Shown: positions 15,594 to 25,294, numbered from the stretch's first letter. The stretch: 47,815 bases of DNA from Lentisphaerota bacterium (GCA_015061745.1 SUWB01000023.1:1-47815); one strand, 5' to 3'. Program-made: numbers and translations. The notes: a model not told the origin generated them from the letters alone.

Positions 15594-16730
15594 ATGGCTA
15601 AAAGAACTGTTATGTGTCCGTTGTGTTTTGATAAAATAAAGCTTTCAGACATTCTTTACAGATGCGGAAATCCCGCCTGCCTGGGAATGGCGGATATTGC
15701 ACGTTCGGCGGATGAGATCCATTGGCTGGAAAAAATTGGACTGAAATTACCTCCCAGAAGTGTTATTCATACAAAGTGCGGTAATCTGGCAACCAAGCGG
15801 ATATGTCCTAAATGTCAGCAGGAACTTCCTGTCAATGTTGACAAACTTTCCAATTACAGCATCGCTATAATCGGTGCCAAAGATGCCGGAAAGAGCCATT
15901 ATGTTGCTATGCTGATCCATTGGATCAAGAAGGCCGGAGCTGACTTCGGGTGGAATTTGACGGAACTTTCCGACAGAACCATTGAACGCTACCATCAAGA
16001 GTTTTTCAAGCCGCTTTTTGAACATCACGTTCCAATTGATACGACACAGGCCGTTCGGGGAGGTACTGCTGAACCGCTGATTTATTCGCTCAATAAAGGC
16101 TCCAAAAGCATTATGCTGGTGTTTTTTGACGCCGCCGGTGAAAACTTGAACTCAGCCGACGATATGTGGTATATCGAAAGGTATATCTGCAATGCCTCAG
16201 GGATCATCTGTCTGCTTGATCCTTTGCAGCTGACTCTGGTGCGGCGCGAAATCGGCAAAAAATACGGCAACGATGTTTTGCCGGATCAGCACAGTGATAC
16301 GGCGAGTATCATCAACCGGGTTGAAAATATTATCCGGAAACACACTGATGTTGGTATCCGAAAGCTCCCGATTCCTTTGGCTGTGGCTTTTTCAAAAATG
16401 GACTTTGTTGAGGCCGCAGGCTGCAATGCTGAAGCTATCGCGGACCGGCTTTCTGAAGAAACACTGCACCGCGGCGTATTTAACGAAACTGAATTTACTG
16501 AAATAGACGGTCTTATGCGTTCCTGGGTGGAGGAAGTGGACATTTCTGCCGGTATTATTCCGCAGAGTCAGCAGTTCAAAAAGACCGGTTTCTTTGGATT
16601 CAGTGCCCTGGGGTGCAATCCCAGAAGTTCCAATGGAAATCTGGAGCACGACCCAAAACCGAATCGTGTTGAAGATCCGTTTTTATGGATTCTCAAACAG
16701 TGCGGGGTGATTAAGTCAATTAAGGGGTAA
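15594..16730 (+). CDS. Zinc-ribbon GTPase (double-GTPase type)
   Basis: 378 aa. An N-terminal cysteine-rich region (CPLC, CGNPAC, CG, CPKC within residues 8-74) is followed by a P-loop GTPase domain with Walker A GAKDAGKS (94-101), switch II FFDAAGEN (178-183) and a specificity loop SKMD (267-270) in place of NKxD. The layout matches the zinc-ribbon plus TRAFAC-like GTPases described in bacterial double-GTPase gene clusters. It sits 6 bases before the GAP1-like gene and one gene from a second, related GTPase. No membrane segment is present. I infer a regulatory switch in the complex. Confidence 0.75.
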   Translation: MAKRTVMCPLCFDKIKLSDILYRCGNPACLGMADIARSADEIHWLEKIGLKLPPRSVIHTKCGNLATKRICPKCQQELPVNVDKLSNYSIAIIGAKDAGKSHYVAMLIHWIKKAGADFGWNLTELSDRTIERYHQEFFKPLFEHHVPIDTTQAVRGGTAEPLIYSLNKGSKSIMLVFFDAAGENLNSADDMWYIERYICNASGIICLLDPLQLTLVRREIGKKYGNDVLPDQHSDTASIINRVENIIRKHTDVGIRKLPIPLAVAFSKMDFVEAAGCNAEAIADRLSEETLHRGVFNETEFTEIDGLMRSWVEEVDISAGIIPQSQQFKKTGFFGFSALGCNPRSSNGNLEHDPKPNRVEDPFLWILKQCGVIKSIKG

Positions 16731-16735
16731 AAGAG

Positions 16736-19255
16736 ATGATTTATCAATGGGTTTACACTTATTCCTGCTGGAGCCGGAAGAAAAGAGAGACTGACCCCCC
16801 TGCCCGGGGATTCTGTACTTTTTCGTGGACAGAAGGACTTGATATTGCCGAAATCGACGAACTCGAACGCCGTTGCAGTTCTTACAAGCTGCCGTTGGAT
16901 TGTAATTTTCCGGCGCGGCCGACACGAGAGGAAATAGACGAGCTTTTTCCGGTCGGATTTTTCTCTTTTACCCTGGCTTCAGGGAAACGGGCTCTGGTAC
17001 GTACCTGCTATGTGGGTGAATGTTTTTATGACAAGCGTTGGGGAGCTATTATGTCCCACGGGCTGATCCTGGAAAAAGGACAGGAATGGCCGTTATATCC
17101 TATGGAATACTTTGATTCTCCGGTTTTCTGGAGAGAGCTTCCTGCAGCCATACGGGAAGAAGCTCTTGCTTGCAAAGAACAAAAAGATCCGCCGCCGCCG
17201 CCCTATCTGCCGGCACTGGAACTGGAGGATCTTTGTTCACAAAAAACATACACGCCGGAAAAAGTTGCTGCCAGAATGGCTGAGTCGCCTGAATTTGCTG
17301 CCAAACTTTCAATATTTTTTAACGAGTATATGGCAGGAAAAGGTGAAAACGGTCTGCTTTGCATCAGTGCGCCTGTGGCGGAGGTGCCGTGGCTTTTTGC
17401 CGGTGTGACGATGATGTTGCCGCGTAAGTTTTCCAGCAATTTGAGTTTCTCGACTTTTCTCAGCGACAAGATGCCTGGGCCGAATGAAAGCGGCCGCTGG
17501 TACAATATTGCTGCAACGGAAAGCCGTTTCAGCCGGCTCAATCTGAAGTATGCCGACAATGCTGAAAAAGGTATCTGGGATGTCCGGGCACTCTGGCAGT
17601 TCAAACAGCCTTTTGAGGAATTTTTAGAGAACTTCTCCTCTCTCCAGATTTCTGTATTGCCTGATGCGGTCACTTTGTACAAATTCCTCCGGGAGCAGGG
17701 ACCTTTGTCTGATGCTGAATGGCCGGGAATAATGCAGCTTCTTTCCGGCTGTACCGATCTGGCTGTATGCAAGGAGTTTATCACTGCTCTGCTTGCCGGT
17801 TCCACCCTGCCGGGACAGTTTACAGAAAGGCGTTTTGAGGAAATCTTTTCTCTCGTTGCTGCTGATGAACTGGGGCGTCCGTTATGTTACGAACTCTTTT
17901 TGAAGTTCCGCCGGCAGTATCAGGGGGATTTGTTTGCCGCATTTACCGAAATGGCAGAAAAATACCCCCGGGAAATCACCGTTTTGTGGCTTGAAGAATA
18001 TGCTTTGACGGAATTGACGACCATAGGGCTGCAGCTTACATTCAGGTCCCTGAGCCTGAATGGAGTTGCCGGCGAACTTGGCACATCAGCCTGGGATGAG
18101 CTTTTTGATGCTGGAAAGACTGCCGGAGTGAATTGGCAGACGATTGTTTCTGCAGCTCCGACGTATTTTTCAGACTGTTTTACTGCTATTCTCAATAAAT
18201 GTCCGGATTCGGGGGTTCTGGAAAATGTTTTGAACAGTGCGGCATCCAATATGGCACAGCTGCAAAGTTTTGTGGAAAAGATATTTGCTTTCGGGAACCA
18301 CGCTCTTGCAAAAGATATGCTCCGGAAATATTTGAGCCGTAACTGCAGCAGCAGTTTAATGAGTTTCAGACAGATTATGGTCCTTGCAGAAAAACTTGAT
18401 CCGTCTTTTGCCAAAAGTTGTTTCAGTGATTTTTTCTTTGATATCGAAGGCCGTATTGCAGTTATAAGCAGTGATGATCTCTCCTGGCTTTATGCTCATC
18501 TTGAGGATGTCCCTGAAAAAACTGCCGGAATTTATTTGCGGACCGTTGATGCCAAGATTCCTTTCCCTGAATACCGGGATCCTGCATATCTTGCGCTTTT
18601 GGAGCGGATTCTTGCTGATGATGCTGCCGCTGAACTCCGCTTCTGGCACACAGGTTTTGCTGTCTGGTTTCTGAAAACGATTGACCGTCCCTTGAGGGGC
18701 GTCAAGGTTCAGGAGCTGATGCGGGAATTGAGTGCGTTCAAAGAGGTTTACCGTGAACTTACACCGCAGACACAGATGTCAGTATGTGAATTTCTTTTGT
18801 CGGAAATCATTGAAAACAGCTGTGCCGGGGATGAAATGAGTGCTGTCAATCTGCACAGAGAGATCCTGCTTTTCTTTGGCGCAGCCTCTGAACCGGTGCG
18901 GGAATGGCTGGTCAGTGAATATGTGGATCTTATCAGCGTCAATGTAAAGAATCAAACTATTTTATACTCTGATTTCAGATTCATCGCCGGTGTCAAATGT
19001 GCACTGGGAGAATTGGGAGACGAGGAACTCAGTCAGATGATGCGCGAAGAACTTGCGCACCGTGTTTTTAAGAAATTCAGTAAAAAAGGATTAAAAAAGG
19101 CTGCTCAAACTCTTGGTATTTTTTCAATGAGAGAAACAAGATATTGGGATGAAGTATGCAGGGAGGTTGCAAGGAGCAATTCATTTATCGTTAAATGTGC
19201 AAACGTAGTTAATTTTATTTTCAATACAATAAAGAAAGTGAAGATTTATGTCTAA
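16736..19255 (+). CDS. GTPase-associated protein (GAP1-like), large helical
   Basis: 839 aa. The first 150 residues (YQWVYTYSCWSRKKRETDPP, later GFCTFSWTEGLDIAEIDELE, and ...YVGECFYDKRWGAIMSHGLIL) resemble the N-terminal domain of GTPase-associated protein 1, known from bacterial double-GTPase clusters. The remainder is leucine-rich and helical, without known catalytic motifs or membrane segments. It lies between the two GTPase genes and overlaps the second by 8 bases, which points to a complex with both. The GAP1 assignment rests on the N-terminal pattern and the neighbours. 'GAP1' here means GTPase-associated, not a proven GTPase activator. Confidence 0.65.
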   Translation: MIYQWVYTYSCWSRKKRETDPPARGFCTFSWTEGLDIAEIDELERRCSSYKLPLDCNFPARPTREEIDELFPVGFFSFTLASGKRALVRTCYVGECFYDKRWGAIMSHGLILEKGQEWPLYPMEYFDSPVFWRELPAAIREEALACKEQKDPPPPPYLPALELEDLCSQKTYTPEKVAARMAESPEFAAKLSIFFNEYMAGKGENGLLCISAPVAEVPWLFAGVTMMLPRKFSSNLSFSTFLSDKMPGPNESGRWYNIAATESRFSRLNLKYADNAEKGIWDVRALWQFKQPFEEFLENFSSLQISVLPDAVTLYKFLREQGPLSDAEWPGIMQLLSGCTDLAVCKEFITALLAGSTLPGQFTERRFEEIFSLVAADELGRPLCYELFLKFRRQYQGDLFAAFTEMAEKYPREITVLWLEEYALTELTTIGLQLTFRSLSLNGVAGELGTSAWDELFDAGKTAGVNWQTIVSAAPTYFSDCFTAILNKCPDSGVLENVLNSAASNMAQLQSFVEKIFAFGNHALAKDMLRKYLSRNCSSSLMSFRQIMVLAEKLDPSFAKSCFSDFFFDIEGRIAVISSDDLSWLYAHLEDVPEKTAGIYLRTVDAKIPFPEYRDPAYLALLERILADDAAAELRFWHTGFAVWFLKTIDRPLRGVKVQELMRELSAFKEVYRELTPQTQMSVCEFLLSEIIENSCAGDEMSAVNLHREILLFFGAASEPVREWLVSEYVDLISVNVKNQTILYSDFRFIAGVKCALGELGDEELSQMMREELAHRVFKKFSKKGLKKAAQTLGIFSMRETRYWDEVCREVARSNSFIVKCANVVNFIFNTIKKVKIYV

Positions 19256-20792
19256 TGATAATGATGGCGCAGAGGCATTGGGCTCCTGTTTAGGGGTTGT
19301 TCTGGCGATTGCTGTAATTCTCTACATAATATATGTGATCGTTTGCTGCATATTGGCTGTGGCTGGAGTGGTGATGTTCTGCGGAGCTGCTTTGGGATTG
19401 GCCTGGGGGGCAGTGCGGTCAACATATAACTTCGTTCTGGCGGCCAAGGAAAATCTTTTTTATCGCGATCCTGCCAGACGGATAGAGGACAACTGTTATG
19501 TGAGTTTCTTTCATTTGCGCGGAGACGGATTCCGCAACATCGGCAAGGTGTGGGCGAACGCATTTAGCCGCAACTGGTGGGATGTTTCCGGAGAGCTTCC
19601 CCGAGGGAAAGCACTCTTTTTTGCGCTTCCGTTCAGACTGGTTCACATTGCAGTAGTGCTGGCAAGTACAGTTATTTATCTGCCGATATTGTCGATCATC
19701 TTTACAGGGATATATCTTGTTATCTGGTTTTTGTACGTTTCATTGGCGTGTGAGATGCGCTTTATGGAATGGTGCTTTAACAAGATTCACGGACTTTTCA
19801 ACATCTGTCAGCATTGTCATCAGCGTGTTGATCTGCCGGTCTACCGTTGTCCCGGCTGCGGGGTTGAATATTCCCATTTGGTTCCCAGTGTGAAATTCGG
19901 ACCTTTTTTCAGAAAGTGCCGCTGCGGGGAATATCTGCCTACCAGTCGTTTTTTTGAGCGCAACGCTTTGACGGCGATCTGCCCCAATAACAACTGTCAT
20001 CAGGATTTGAAATCCTCTGATGTTGTGCCCGTATCAATTGCTATGCTTGGCGGTGGTTCTGTGGGTAAGAGTCATTTTATGATGGACGCAGTTTATCTTC
20101 TGCAGGAAAATGTTTTGCCTGAAATGAAGCGTTCGTGTCGAGTTGCCGAAGAAGATCGGGCGGTGGTTGAAAACTTGTGCCGTTATTACGAAGCGGGTAT
20201 CCGTCCCGATACCACCCGCGACGGGATGATCGAAGCGATCTGCCTGGAAACGAAAGCCAAGACCTGGGCATTTCCTCAGCGTTTGTATTTGTATGACCCC
20301 CCGGGCGAATCATTCAAGGAGTCAGACAAGATTTCCTCTCACCGTTATTACCGGAATATGCAGGGTGCAGTGCTCATTATAGACCCGTTCACCTTGACTG
20401 CTGTTTTGTCTGATTACAGACAGCATGGGATCCAGCATACAATGCTTGCTGTTGGAGCGATGGCTCCCGAAGAAAGCATCAGCCGGTGGCTGATCAGTAT
20501 GGAACGTGACTTTCCGGGGATTGCCAAACGTTCCTGTCTTGCGGTCTGTATCAACAAGACCGATGAAAGTTCATTTCAAAAGATCACCGGTCTTACAGCC
20601 GGGGACAGGGGCAAAAAATGCCGTCAGTTCCTGGAACGGTATGAATGTATCAACCTTGTGAACAAAGTTGAAATGAACTTCCATAAGGTTGAATACTTTG
20701 CTGTGTCAGCCACCGGCAGCGGAGGAGACGGCAAAGCCTTCCAGCCTGAAGGGATCAGCGATGTTCTCAAATGGCTGCTGAGCAATATATGA
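19248..20792 (+). CDS. Membrane-anchored zinc-ribbon GTPase
   Basis: 514 aa. Hydrophobic segments lie at about 14-56 and 125-168, with small polar parts between. A cysteine-rich zinc-ribbon region follows (CQHC, CPGC, CRC, CPNNNC; residues 187-250). The GTPase domain has Walker A GGGSVGKS (268-275), switch II DPPGESF, and NKTD in CINKTDES. It is related in layout to the cytosolic GTPase at 15594-16730, but with membrane helices and a canonical NKxD. The start ATG overlaps the stop of the GAP1-like gene (ATGTCTAA). It may recruit the Hsp70/GAP1 complex to the membrane. Confidence 0.78.
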   Translation: MSNDNDGAEALGSCLGVVLAIAVILYIIYVIVCCILAVAGVVMFCGAALGLAWGAVRSTYNFVLAAKENLFYRDPARRIEDNCYVSFFHLRGDGFRNIGKVWANAFSRNWWDVSGELPRGKALFFALPFRLVHIAVVLASTVIYLPILSIIFTGIYLVIWFLYVSLACEMRFMEWCFNKIHGLFNICQHCHQRVDLPVYRCPGCGVEYSHLVPSVKFGPFFRKCRCGEYLPTSRFFERNALTAICPNNNCHQDLKSSDVVPVSIAMLGGGSVGKSHFMMDAVYLLQENVLPEMKRSCRVAEEDRAVVENLCRYYEAGIRPDTTRDGMIEAICLETKAKTWAFPQRLYLYDPPGESFKESDKISSHRYYRNMQGAVLIIDPFTLTAVLSDYRQHGIQHTMLAVGAMAPEESISRWLISMERDFPGIAKRSCLAVCINKTDESSFQKITGLTAGDRGKKCRQFLERYECINLVNKVEMNFHKVEYFAVSATGSGGDGKAFQPEGISDVLKWLLSNI

Positions 20793-21220
20793 TGAACGGC
20801 GGGACAATAAATATTGCGGTATTTGCTGTGGGTCTCGGGGGCTATTTTTTGATAGCCCCTGTGGGAATCGTTCTTTTGTACCATTGGCTGACGGCGAAAC
20901 ATAATATGTATTATGCTGTTTTGAGCCTGATCGGTATTGGGGCGATTTCCTGGGGAGTTACGGCAGCGTTGGTTTTGGGAGTAAATCATATTGCTCCCGG
21001 CCTGTTGAGGCCTGAAATTATCCGTATGGGCTTATGGTGCGGCTGGAGCTGTTGTTTTGCCACATCGGTTCCGGGGCTGCTGCTTGCGGGAGCTGCCGGA
21101 TTGCTGACCCGGAAAAAATCTGTCCGGGTCAGGATCAGCTCAGAATGTATTGCTTCTTCACTGCCTTACATCATTTTATTGAGTGTATGGATCCCCTTTC
21201 TTGCTGCGGCAAAAGCCTGA
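20771..21220 (+). CDS. Small multi-pass membrane protein
   Basis: 149 aa with about four hydrophobic helices (VFAVGLGGYFLIAPVGIVLL; YYAVLSLIGIGAISWGVTAALVLG; CFATSVPGLLLAGAAGLL; LPYIILLSVWIPFLAAAKA). It overlaps the end of the membrane GTPase gene by 22 bases. An in-frame ATG at 20789 would give an ATGA-type overlap and a protein 6 residues shorter, which is also plausible. It is the last gene of the operon. No family is recognised, and a membrane partner of the GTPase is inferred from the overlap. Confidence 0.65.
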   Translation: MAAEQYMMNGGTINIAVFAVGLGGYFLIAPVGIVLLYHWLTAKHNMYYAVLSLIGIGAISWGVTAALVLGVNHIAPGLLRPEIIRMGLWCGWSCCFATSVPGLLLAGAAGLLTRKKSVRVRISSECIASSLPYIILLSVWIPFLAAAKA

Positions 21221-21282
21221 CATTGTTTCTGTCCCCCGGGAAATGTATGAAAATAGGGACCATTGTGAAAGAACGCATTTGA

Positions 21283-21307
21283 TGTGACCCCAAAAATTTG
21301 GACGGGT
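21283..21307. mobile_element. Terminal inverted repeat of an IS3-family element
   Basis: TGTGACCCCAAAAATTTGGA is the kind of end found in IS3/IS150-type elements. It lies just outside the stop codon of the transposase remnant, as expected. The other end was not found in the window. Confidence 0.6.
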
Positions 21308-21311
21308 TAAA

Positions 21312-21425
21312 CTACATAGAATGGGTTCGGTATTGTACCGGACTCATTCCTTTTAATTTTAAAGATACTCTCTCGTTGTTAAAATAGCAAATGTATTCTT
21401 CAAGTTTCTGCTTAATAATTCAATT
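21312..21425 (-). pseudogene. IS3-family transposase OrfB, C-terminal remnant
   Basis: Read on the minus strand, about 35 codons give KQKLEEYICYFNNERVSLKL followed by KGMSPVQYRTHSM and a stop. This is the highly conserved end of IS3-family integrase-type transposases (YNNERxxxKLKGMSPxxYR). An in-frame TGA at 21420-21422 breaks the frame, and upstream sequence no longer matches, so only the tail survives. It lies between the system operon and the rfb genes. Confidence 0.75.
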
Positions 21426-21850
21426 CAATGCAATGTTTGTGATTTTTTTGTCATTACTCAAAATTTTGTAAAAACGCCGTTTTCTTTTTTGATTTTCACA
21501 GAGTTGTCTTCTTATACCGGCAGCTGCTTCAGCAGTTTTCTGATGTCTCAACGGAACAAACCAGTCCCACCATTGGATCCGGGGGGGGGGATTGCGCTCC
21601 ATCTGCTCTGTATAAGCTCCTTAAAAAAGTGCATACAATTTCCATATACGACAAAATCAGATTTTTTTTGTTTCTCAGAGTTGAAAAAAGAACAAGAGTG
21701 GAGTAAATTATCTTTCGTAAGTTTTGTCTTCAGCTTTTTATGATGATTTTGCTGCTATTTGAACAAATTCAATTGTTCACAGGAAAAAATCACTATCTGA
21801 AAATTTGTTTTTTAATTATAACATACGTTAAGGTATCGCGGTCGTTTATT
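21426..21850. other. Intergenic region before rfbB
   Basis: About 425 AT-rich bases with no convincing gene. It includes a run of ten G at 21582-21591, possibly an assembly or slippage site. GAACAAATTCAATTGTTC (21761-21778) is an inverted repeat that could be an operator. TATAAC (21817-21822) about 29 bases before rfbB could serve as a -10 box, but no good -35 is seen. Confidence 0.4.
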
Positions 21851-22924
21851 ATGAGTAACAGAATTCTTGTGACAGGCGGGGCCGGGTTTATCGGCTCGGC
21901 GGTGGTGAGGCATCTGATCAATAATACAGATGCAGCAGTTTGTGTGGTGGATAAGTTGACTTATGCCGGAAATTTGGAATCTCTGGCCGAGGTTGCAGAT
22001 TCTCCGAGATACCGCTTTGAAAAGGTGGATATCTGCGACAAGGAAAATCTGGATAGGGTCTTTGCCGATTTCAAGCCCACCCACGTGATGCATCTTGCCG
22101 CTGAAAGTCACGTCGACCGTTCCATTGACGGTCCCGGCGAATTCATCCAGACCAACGTGGTGGGAACTTATACGATGCTGGAGGCCGCACGGAAATATTT
22201 TTCCACTTTGACAGATGAGGCGAAAGCCGCTTTCAGATTCCACCATATTTCCACCGATGAAGTCTATGGCGATCTGGAAGGCCCCGAAGATCTTTTCCGG
22301 GAAACCACTCCCTATGCCCCCAGTTCACCTTATTCTGCCTCCAAGGCTTCCAGCGACCATCTGGTGCGGGCGTGGCGGCGTACCTTCGGTCTGCCCACCA
22401 TCGTGACCAACTGTTCCAACAATTACGGGCCCTATCACTTCCCCGAAAAACTTATCCCGCTGGTCATACTTCACGCCCTTGACGGCAAAGAACTGCCCGT
22501 TTACGGCAAAGGTGAACAGATCCGCGACTGGCTCTATGTGGAAGATCACGCCCGGGCTCTCTGCCTCGTGGCCACCACAGGCGTCCCCGGTGAAACTTAC
22601 AATATCGGCGGCCACAACGAAAAGAAAAATATCGACGTTGTCCGCAAGATCTGTTCCCTCCTCGATGAACTCCGTCCCCGCAAGGACGGCAAGTCCTACG
22701 CCGAACAGATTGTTTTCGTCAAAGACCGTCCCGGACACGATTTGCGCTACGCCATTGATGCTGCCAAGATCGGCCGGGAACTGGGCTGGAAACCTCAGGA
22801 AACCTTTGAATCCGGTATCCGCAAGACCGTTGAATGGTATCTGGCTCACAAAGATGACTGGTGCGCTCACGTCTTGAGCGGAGAATATAAAATGGAACGG
22901 CTCGGAACAGGAGAGGGAAAATAA
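21851..22924 (+). CDS. rfbB: dTDP-glucose 4,6-dehydratase
   Basis: 357 aa from [20 protein letters not shown]. An upstream in-frame ATG at 21740 would add an unrelated AT-rich leader. The short-chain dehydrogenase fold shows GGAGFIG for NAD binding, [19 protein letters not shown] and [15 protein letters not shown] (catalytic Tyr/Lys). The enzyme converts dTDP-glucose to dTDP-4-keto-6-deoxyglucose, the second step of dTDP-L-rhamnose synthesis. It heads rfbBACD, and its stop overlaps the next start by one base (TAATG). Length and motifs are typical. Confidence 0.96.
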   Translation: MSNRILVTGGAGFIGSAVVRHLINNTDAAVCVVDKLTYAGNLESLAEVADSPRYRFEKVDICDKENLDRVFADFKPTHVMHLAAESHVDRSIDGPGEFIQTNVVGTYTMLEAARKYFSTLTDEAKAAFRFHHISTDEVYGDLEGPEDLFRETTPYAPSSPYSASKASSDHLVRAWRRTFGLPTIVTNCSNNYGPYHFPEKLIPLVILHALDGKELPVYGKGEQIRDWLYVEDHARALCLVATTGVPGETYNIGGHNEKKNIDVVRKICSLLDELRPRKDGKSYAEQIVFVKDRPGHDLRYAIDAAKIGRELGWKPQETFESGIRKTVEWYLAHKDDWCAHVLSGEYKMERLGTGEGK

Positions 22925-23793
22925 TGAAAGGTATTGTACTTGCAGGCGGCGCGGGAACCAGACTCCACCCCATTACCCGTGGAGTTTCCAAACAGCTTCT
23001 GGCGGTTTATGATAAACCGATGGTCTATTACCCCATTTCCATTCTGATGCTTGCCGGGATCCGGGAGATTCTCATCATCACCACTCCGGAAGATCAGCCG
23101 TCTTTCCAAAGACTGCTTGGGGACGGTTCACGCTTCGGCGTGGAATTCACCTACGCCGTTCAGCCTAAACCTGAAGGTCTGGCTCAGGCGTTTCTCATCG
23201 GCAAGGAATTCATCGGCAAAGACAAGGTGGCTCTGGTGCTGGGAGACAACATCTTTTACGGAGCCAATCTTTCGCAGCTCGTCCGCAACGCCGCCGCCAG
23301 AGAAGAAGGCGCAACCGTTTTCGGCTACTATGTCTGCGATCCGGAACGTTTCGGCGTCGTGGAGTTTGATAAAAACGGCAAGGCCGTTTCCATTGAGGAA
23401 AAACCCGCCGCCCCCAAATCCAATTATGCCGTGACCGGCCTTTACTTCTATGACAACGACGTAGTCGGAATCGCTGAAAACATCAAGCCTTCCGCCCGGG
23501 GCGAGTTGGAAATCACTTCAGTCAACAACGAATATCTCAAACGGGGCAAGCTCCACGTGGAAAAACTGGGCCGCGGATACGCCTGGCTCGATACCGGAAC
23601 CCACGAAAGTATGTTGGACGCTGCCAATTTCATTCACACCATTGAAACCCGGCAGGGACAGCAGGTCGCCTGTTTGCAGGAAATCGCTTTCAATAACGGC
23701 TGGCTGACTGCCAAAGAGATCGAAGATGGTATTCAGGATATGCTCAAGACCGGCTATGGGCAGTACCTTATGCGGATCATCAGAGAGAAATAA
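22924..23793 (+). CDS. rfbA: Glucose-1-phosphate thymidylyltransferase
   Basis: 289 aa, the usual size. The N-terminus [20 protein letters not shown] is the nucleotidyltransferase signature, followed by [24 protein letters not shown] and the sugar-binding [20 protein letters not shown]. It makes dTDP-glucose from dTTP and glucose-1-phosphate, the first step of rhamnose activation. The product is normally feedback-inhibited by dTDP-rhamnose. It is translationally coupled to rfbB by the one-base overlap. Confidence 0.96.
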   Translation: MKGIVLAGGAGTRLHPITRGVSKQLLAVYDKPMVYYPISILMLAGIREILIITTPEDQPSFQRLLGDGSRFGVEFTYAVQPKPEGLAQAFLIGKEFIGKDKVALVLGDNIFYGANLSQLVRNAAAREEGATVFGYYVCDPERFGVVEFDKNGKAVSIEEKPAAPKSNYAVTGLYFYDNDVVGIAENIKPSARGELEITSVNNEYLKRGKLHVEKLGRGYAWLDTGTHESMLDAANFIHTIETRQGQQVACLQEIAFNNGWLTAKEIEDGIQDMLKTGYGQYLMRIIREK

Positions 23794-23797
23794 GATT

Positions 23798-24370
23798 ATG
23801 GAAATCATTGCAACAGCTATTCCGGAAGTGAAAATCGTTGTCCCCAAAGTTTTCGGGGATGCCAGAGGGTACTTTTTTGAATCCTGGAGTGCCGCCCGTT
23901 ATGCGGAAGCCGGGATCGACTGCAACTGGGTACAGGATAATGAATCAAAATCCCGTTTCGGCGTTTTGAGAGGACTCCATTATCAGGCGGCTCCTTACAC
24001 TCAGGCTAAACTTGTCCGGGTCATAGAAGGGGCTGTGCTCGATGTGGCGGTGGATATCCGCAAAGGTTCTCCCACTTTCGGCAAATATGTGGCGGTGGAG
24101 CTTTCGGCGGAAAATAAATATCAGCTTTTTGTCCCCCGGGGATTCGCCCACGGATTCGTCGTGCTGTCTGAAGAAGCGGTTTTTGCCTACAAGTGCGACA
24201 ACACCTATATGCCTTCTCACGAAAGAGGCATTGCGTTCAACGATCCCGCCATCGGTATCGACTGGAAAGTCGGATTGGATAAATATCTCCTGTCTGAAAA
24301 AGACAGCAGAAATCCTCTCCTGGCCGATGCGGAACTCTTTGACTTCAATACAAAGGAGTATCTCCAATGA
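23798..24370 (+). CDS. rfbC: dTDP-4-dehydrorhamnose 3,5-epimerase
   Basis: 190 aa from MEIIATAIPEVKIVVPKVFG, four bases after rfbA; longer in-frame starts would run back into rfbA. Cupin-fold motifs GDARGYFFESW, LRGLHYQ (catalytic His), VRVIEGAVLDVAVDIRKGSPTFG and PRGFAHGFVVLSEEA are all present. It epimerises C3 and C5 of the 4-keto sugar. The stop overlaps the rfbD start, giving tight coupling. Confidence 0.95.
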   Translation: MEIIATAIPEVKIVVPKVFGDARGYFFESWSAARYAEAGIDCNWVQDNESKSRFGVLRGLHYQAAPYTQAKLVRVIEGAVLDVAVDIRKGSPTFGKYVAVELSAENKYQLFVPRGFAHGFVVLSEEAVFAYKCDNTYMPSHERGIAFNDPAIGIDWKVGLDKYLLSEKDSRNPLLADAELFDFNTKEYLQ

Positions 24371-25215
24371 AAAAGGTACTCCTCACCGGCGGCAAAGGAA
24401 TGTTGGGACGGACACTTTGTGCTGAATTGACCGATTTTGAAGTGATCCCCACTGATTTGCCTGAGGCAGATATTACAGATCCGGCATCCTTTGAGGCATT
24501 GCTCAAAAAATTTGCTCCCGATGCAGTGATACACTGTGCCGCTATGACGGCGGTGGATAAATGCGAGTCTGAAATTGATTTCGCATTCAAGCTCAACGCT
24601 TTCGGAACTGCCAATGTGGCTGCCGCCTGTCATCGTAACGGCATCCGGCTGATCGCCATTTCAACAGATTATGTGTTTGAAGGTGATTCTGACCGGCCTT
24701 ATAACGAATTTGATCTTCCTACCGGCGGCAAAACAGTCTACGGAAAAAGCAAGTTCGCAGGAGAAAATGCTGTCAGGACCCATTGTCCCGATCACGTGAT
24801 CTGCCGTATTTCCTGGCTGTATGGTGCCGGCGGCCCCAGCTTTGTTCACGCAATGAAAAACCTTGCCGACGGCACAAGGCCTGAACTCAAAGTTGTGGAC
24901 GACCAGCACGGCAATCCCACCAGCACTCTGGCTGTGGCAAGAGCCTTGCGGCACATTCTGAACCGGCCGGAACTGCTGGGCACATTTCATCTCACCTGCG
25001 AGGGAGAAGCTACCTGGGCGGAATTTGCCCGGGAGATATTTAACATTCTTAAAATCGAACAAAAAGTCGTTCCCTGCCGGACTGATGAGTTTCCCCGTCC
25101 GGCACCCCGGCCGGCCAATTCCCGCCTTGACAAGATGATGCTCCGTCTGGCTGGATTGCCGCCTATGCCTCATTGGAAAGAGGCGTTGGCAGAGTTCTGT
25201 CAAAAAGAGTTCTGA
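24367..25215 (+). CDS. rfbD: dTDP-4-dehydrorhamnose reductase
   Basis: 282 aa. KVLLTGGKGMLGRTLC binds NADPH. HCAAMTAVDKCE, ISTDYVFEGD and VYGKSKFAGE (catalytic Tyr/Lys) are family hallmarks, as is the late GNPTSTLAVARAL. It performs the final reduction to dTDP-L-rhamnose. It starts four bases inside rfbC (ATGA overlap) and closes the rfbBACD operon. The rhamnan-type gene at 38771-41281 is a plausible user of the product. Confidence 0.95.
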   Translation: MKKVLLTGGKGMLGRTLCAELTDFEVIPTDLPEADITDPASFEALLKKFAPDAVIHCAAMTAVDKCESEIDFAFKLNAFGTANVAAACHRNGIRLIAISTDYVFEGDSDRPYNEFDLPTGGKTVYGKSKFAGENAVRTHCPDHVICRISWLYGAGGPSFVHAMKNLADGTRPELKVVDDQHGNPTSTLAVARALRHILNRPELLGTFHLTCEGEATWAEFAREIFNILKIEQKVVPCRTDEFPRPAPRPANSRLDKMMLRLAGLPPMPHWKEALAEFCQKEF

Positions 25216-25235
25216 CGATAAACACATCTCTGGCA

Positions 25236-25294
25236 AAGGGGCTGTTTCTTCAAGGACAGGGATAATATTTCCTGGCCAAAAGAAACAGCCCCTT
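25236..25294. terminator. Hairpin after rfbD
   Basis: AAGGGGCTGTTTCTT (about 25236-25250) is complementary to AAGAAACAGCCCCTT (25280-25294). The stem is long and perfect, but no T run follows, so it may act as an RNA-stabilising or imperfect terminator structure at the end of rfbBACD. Confidence 0.5.
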
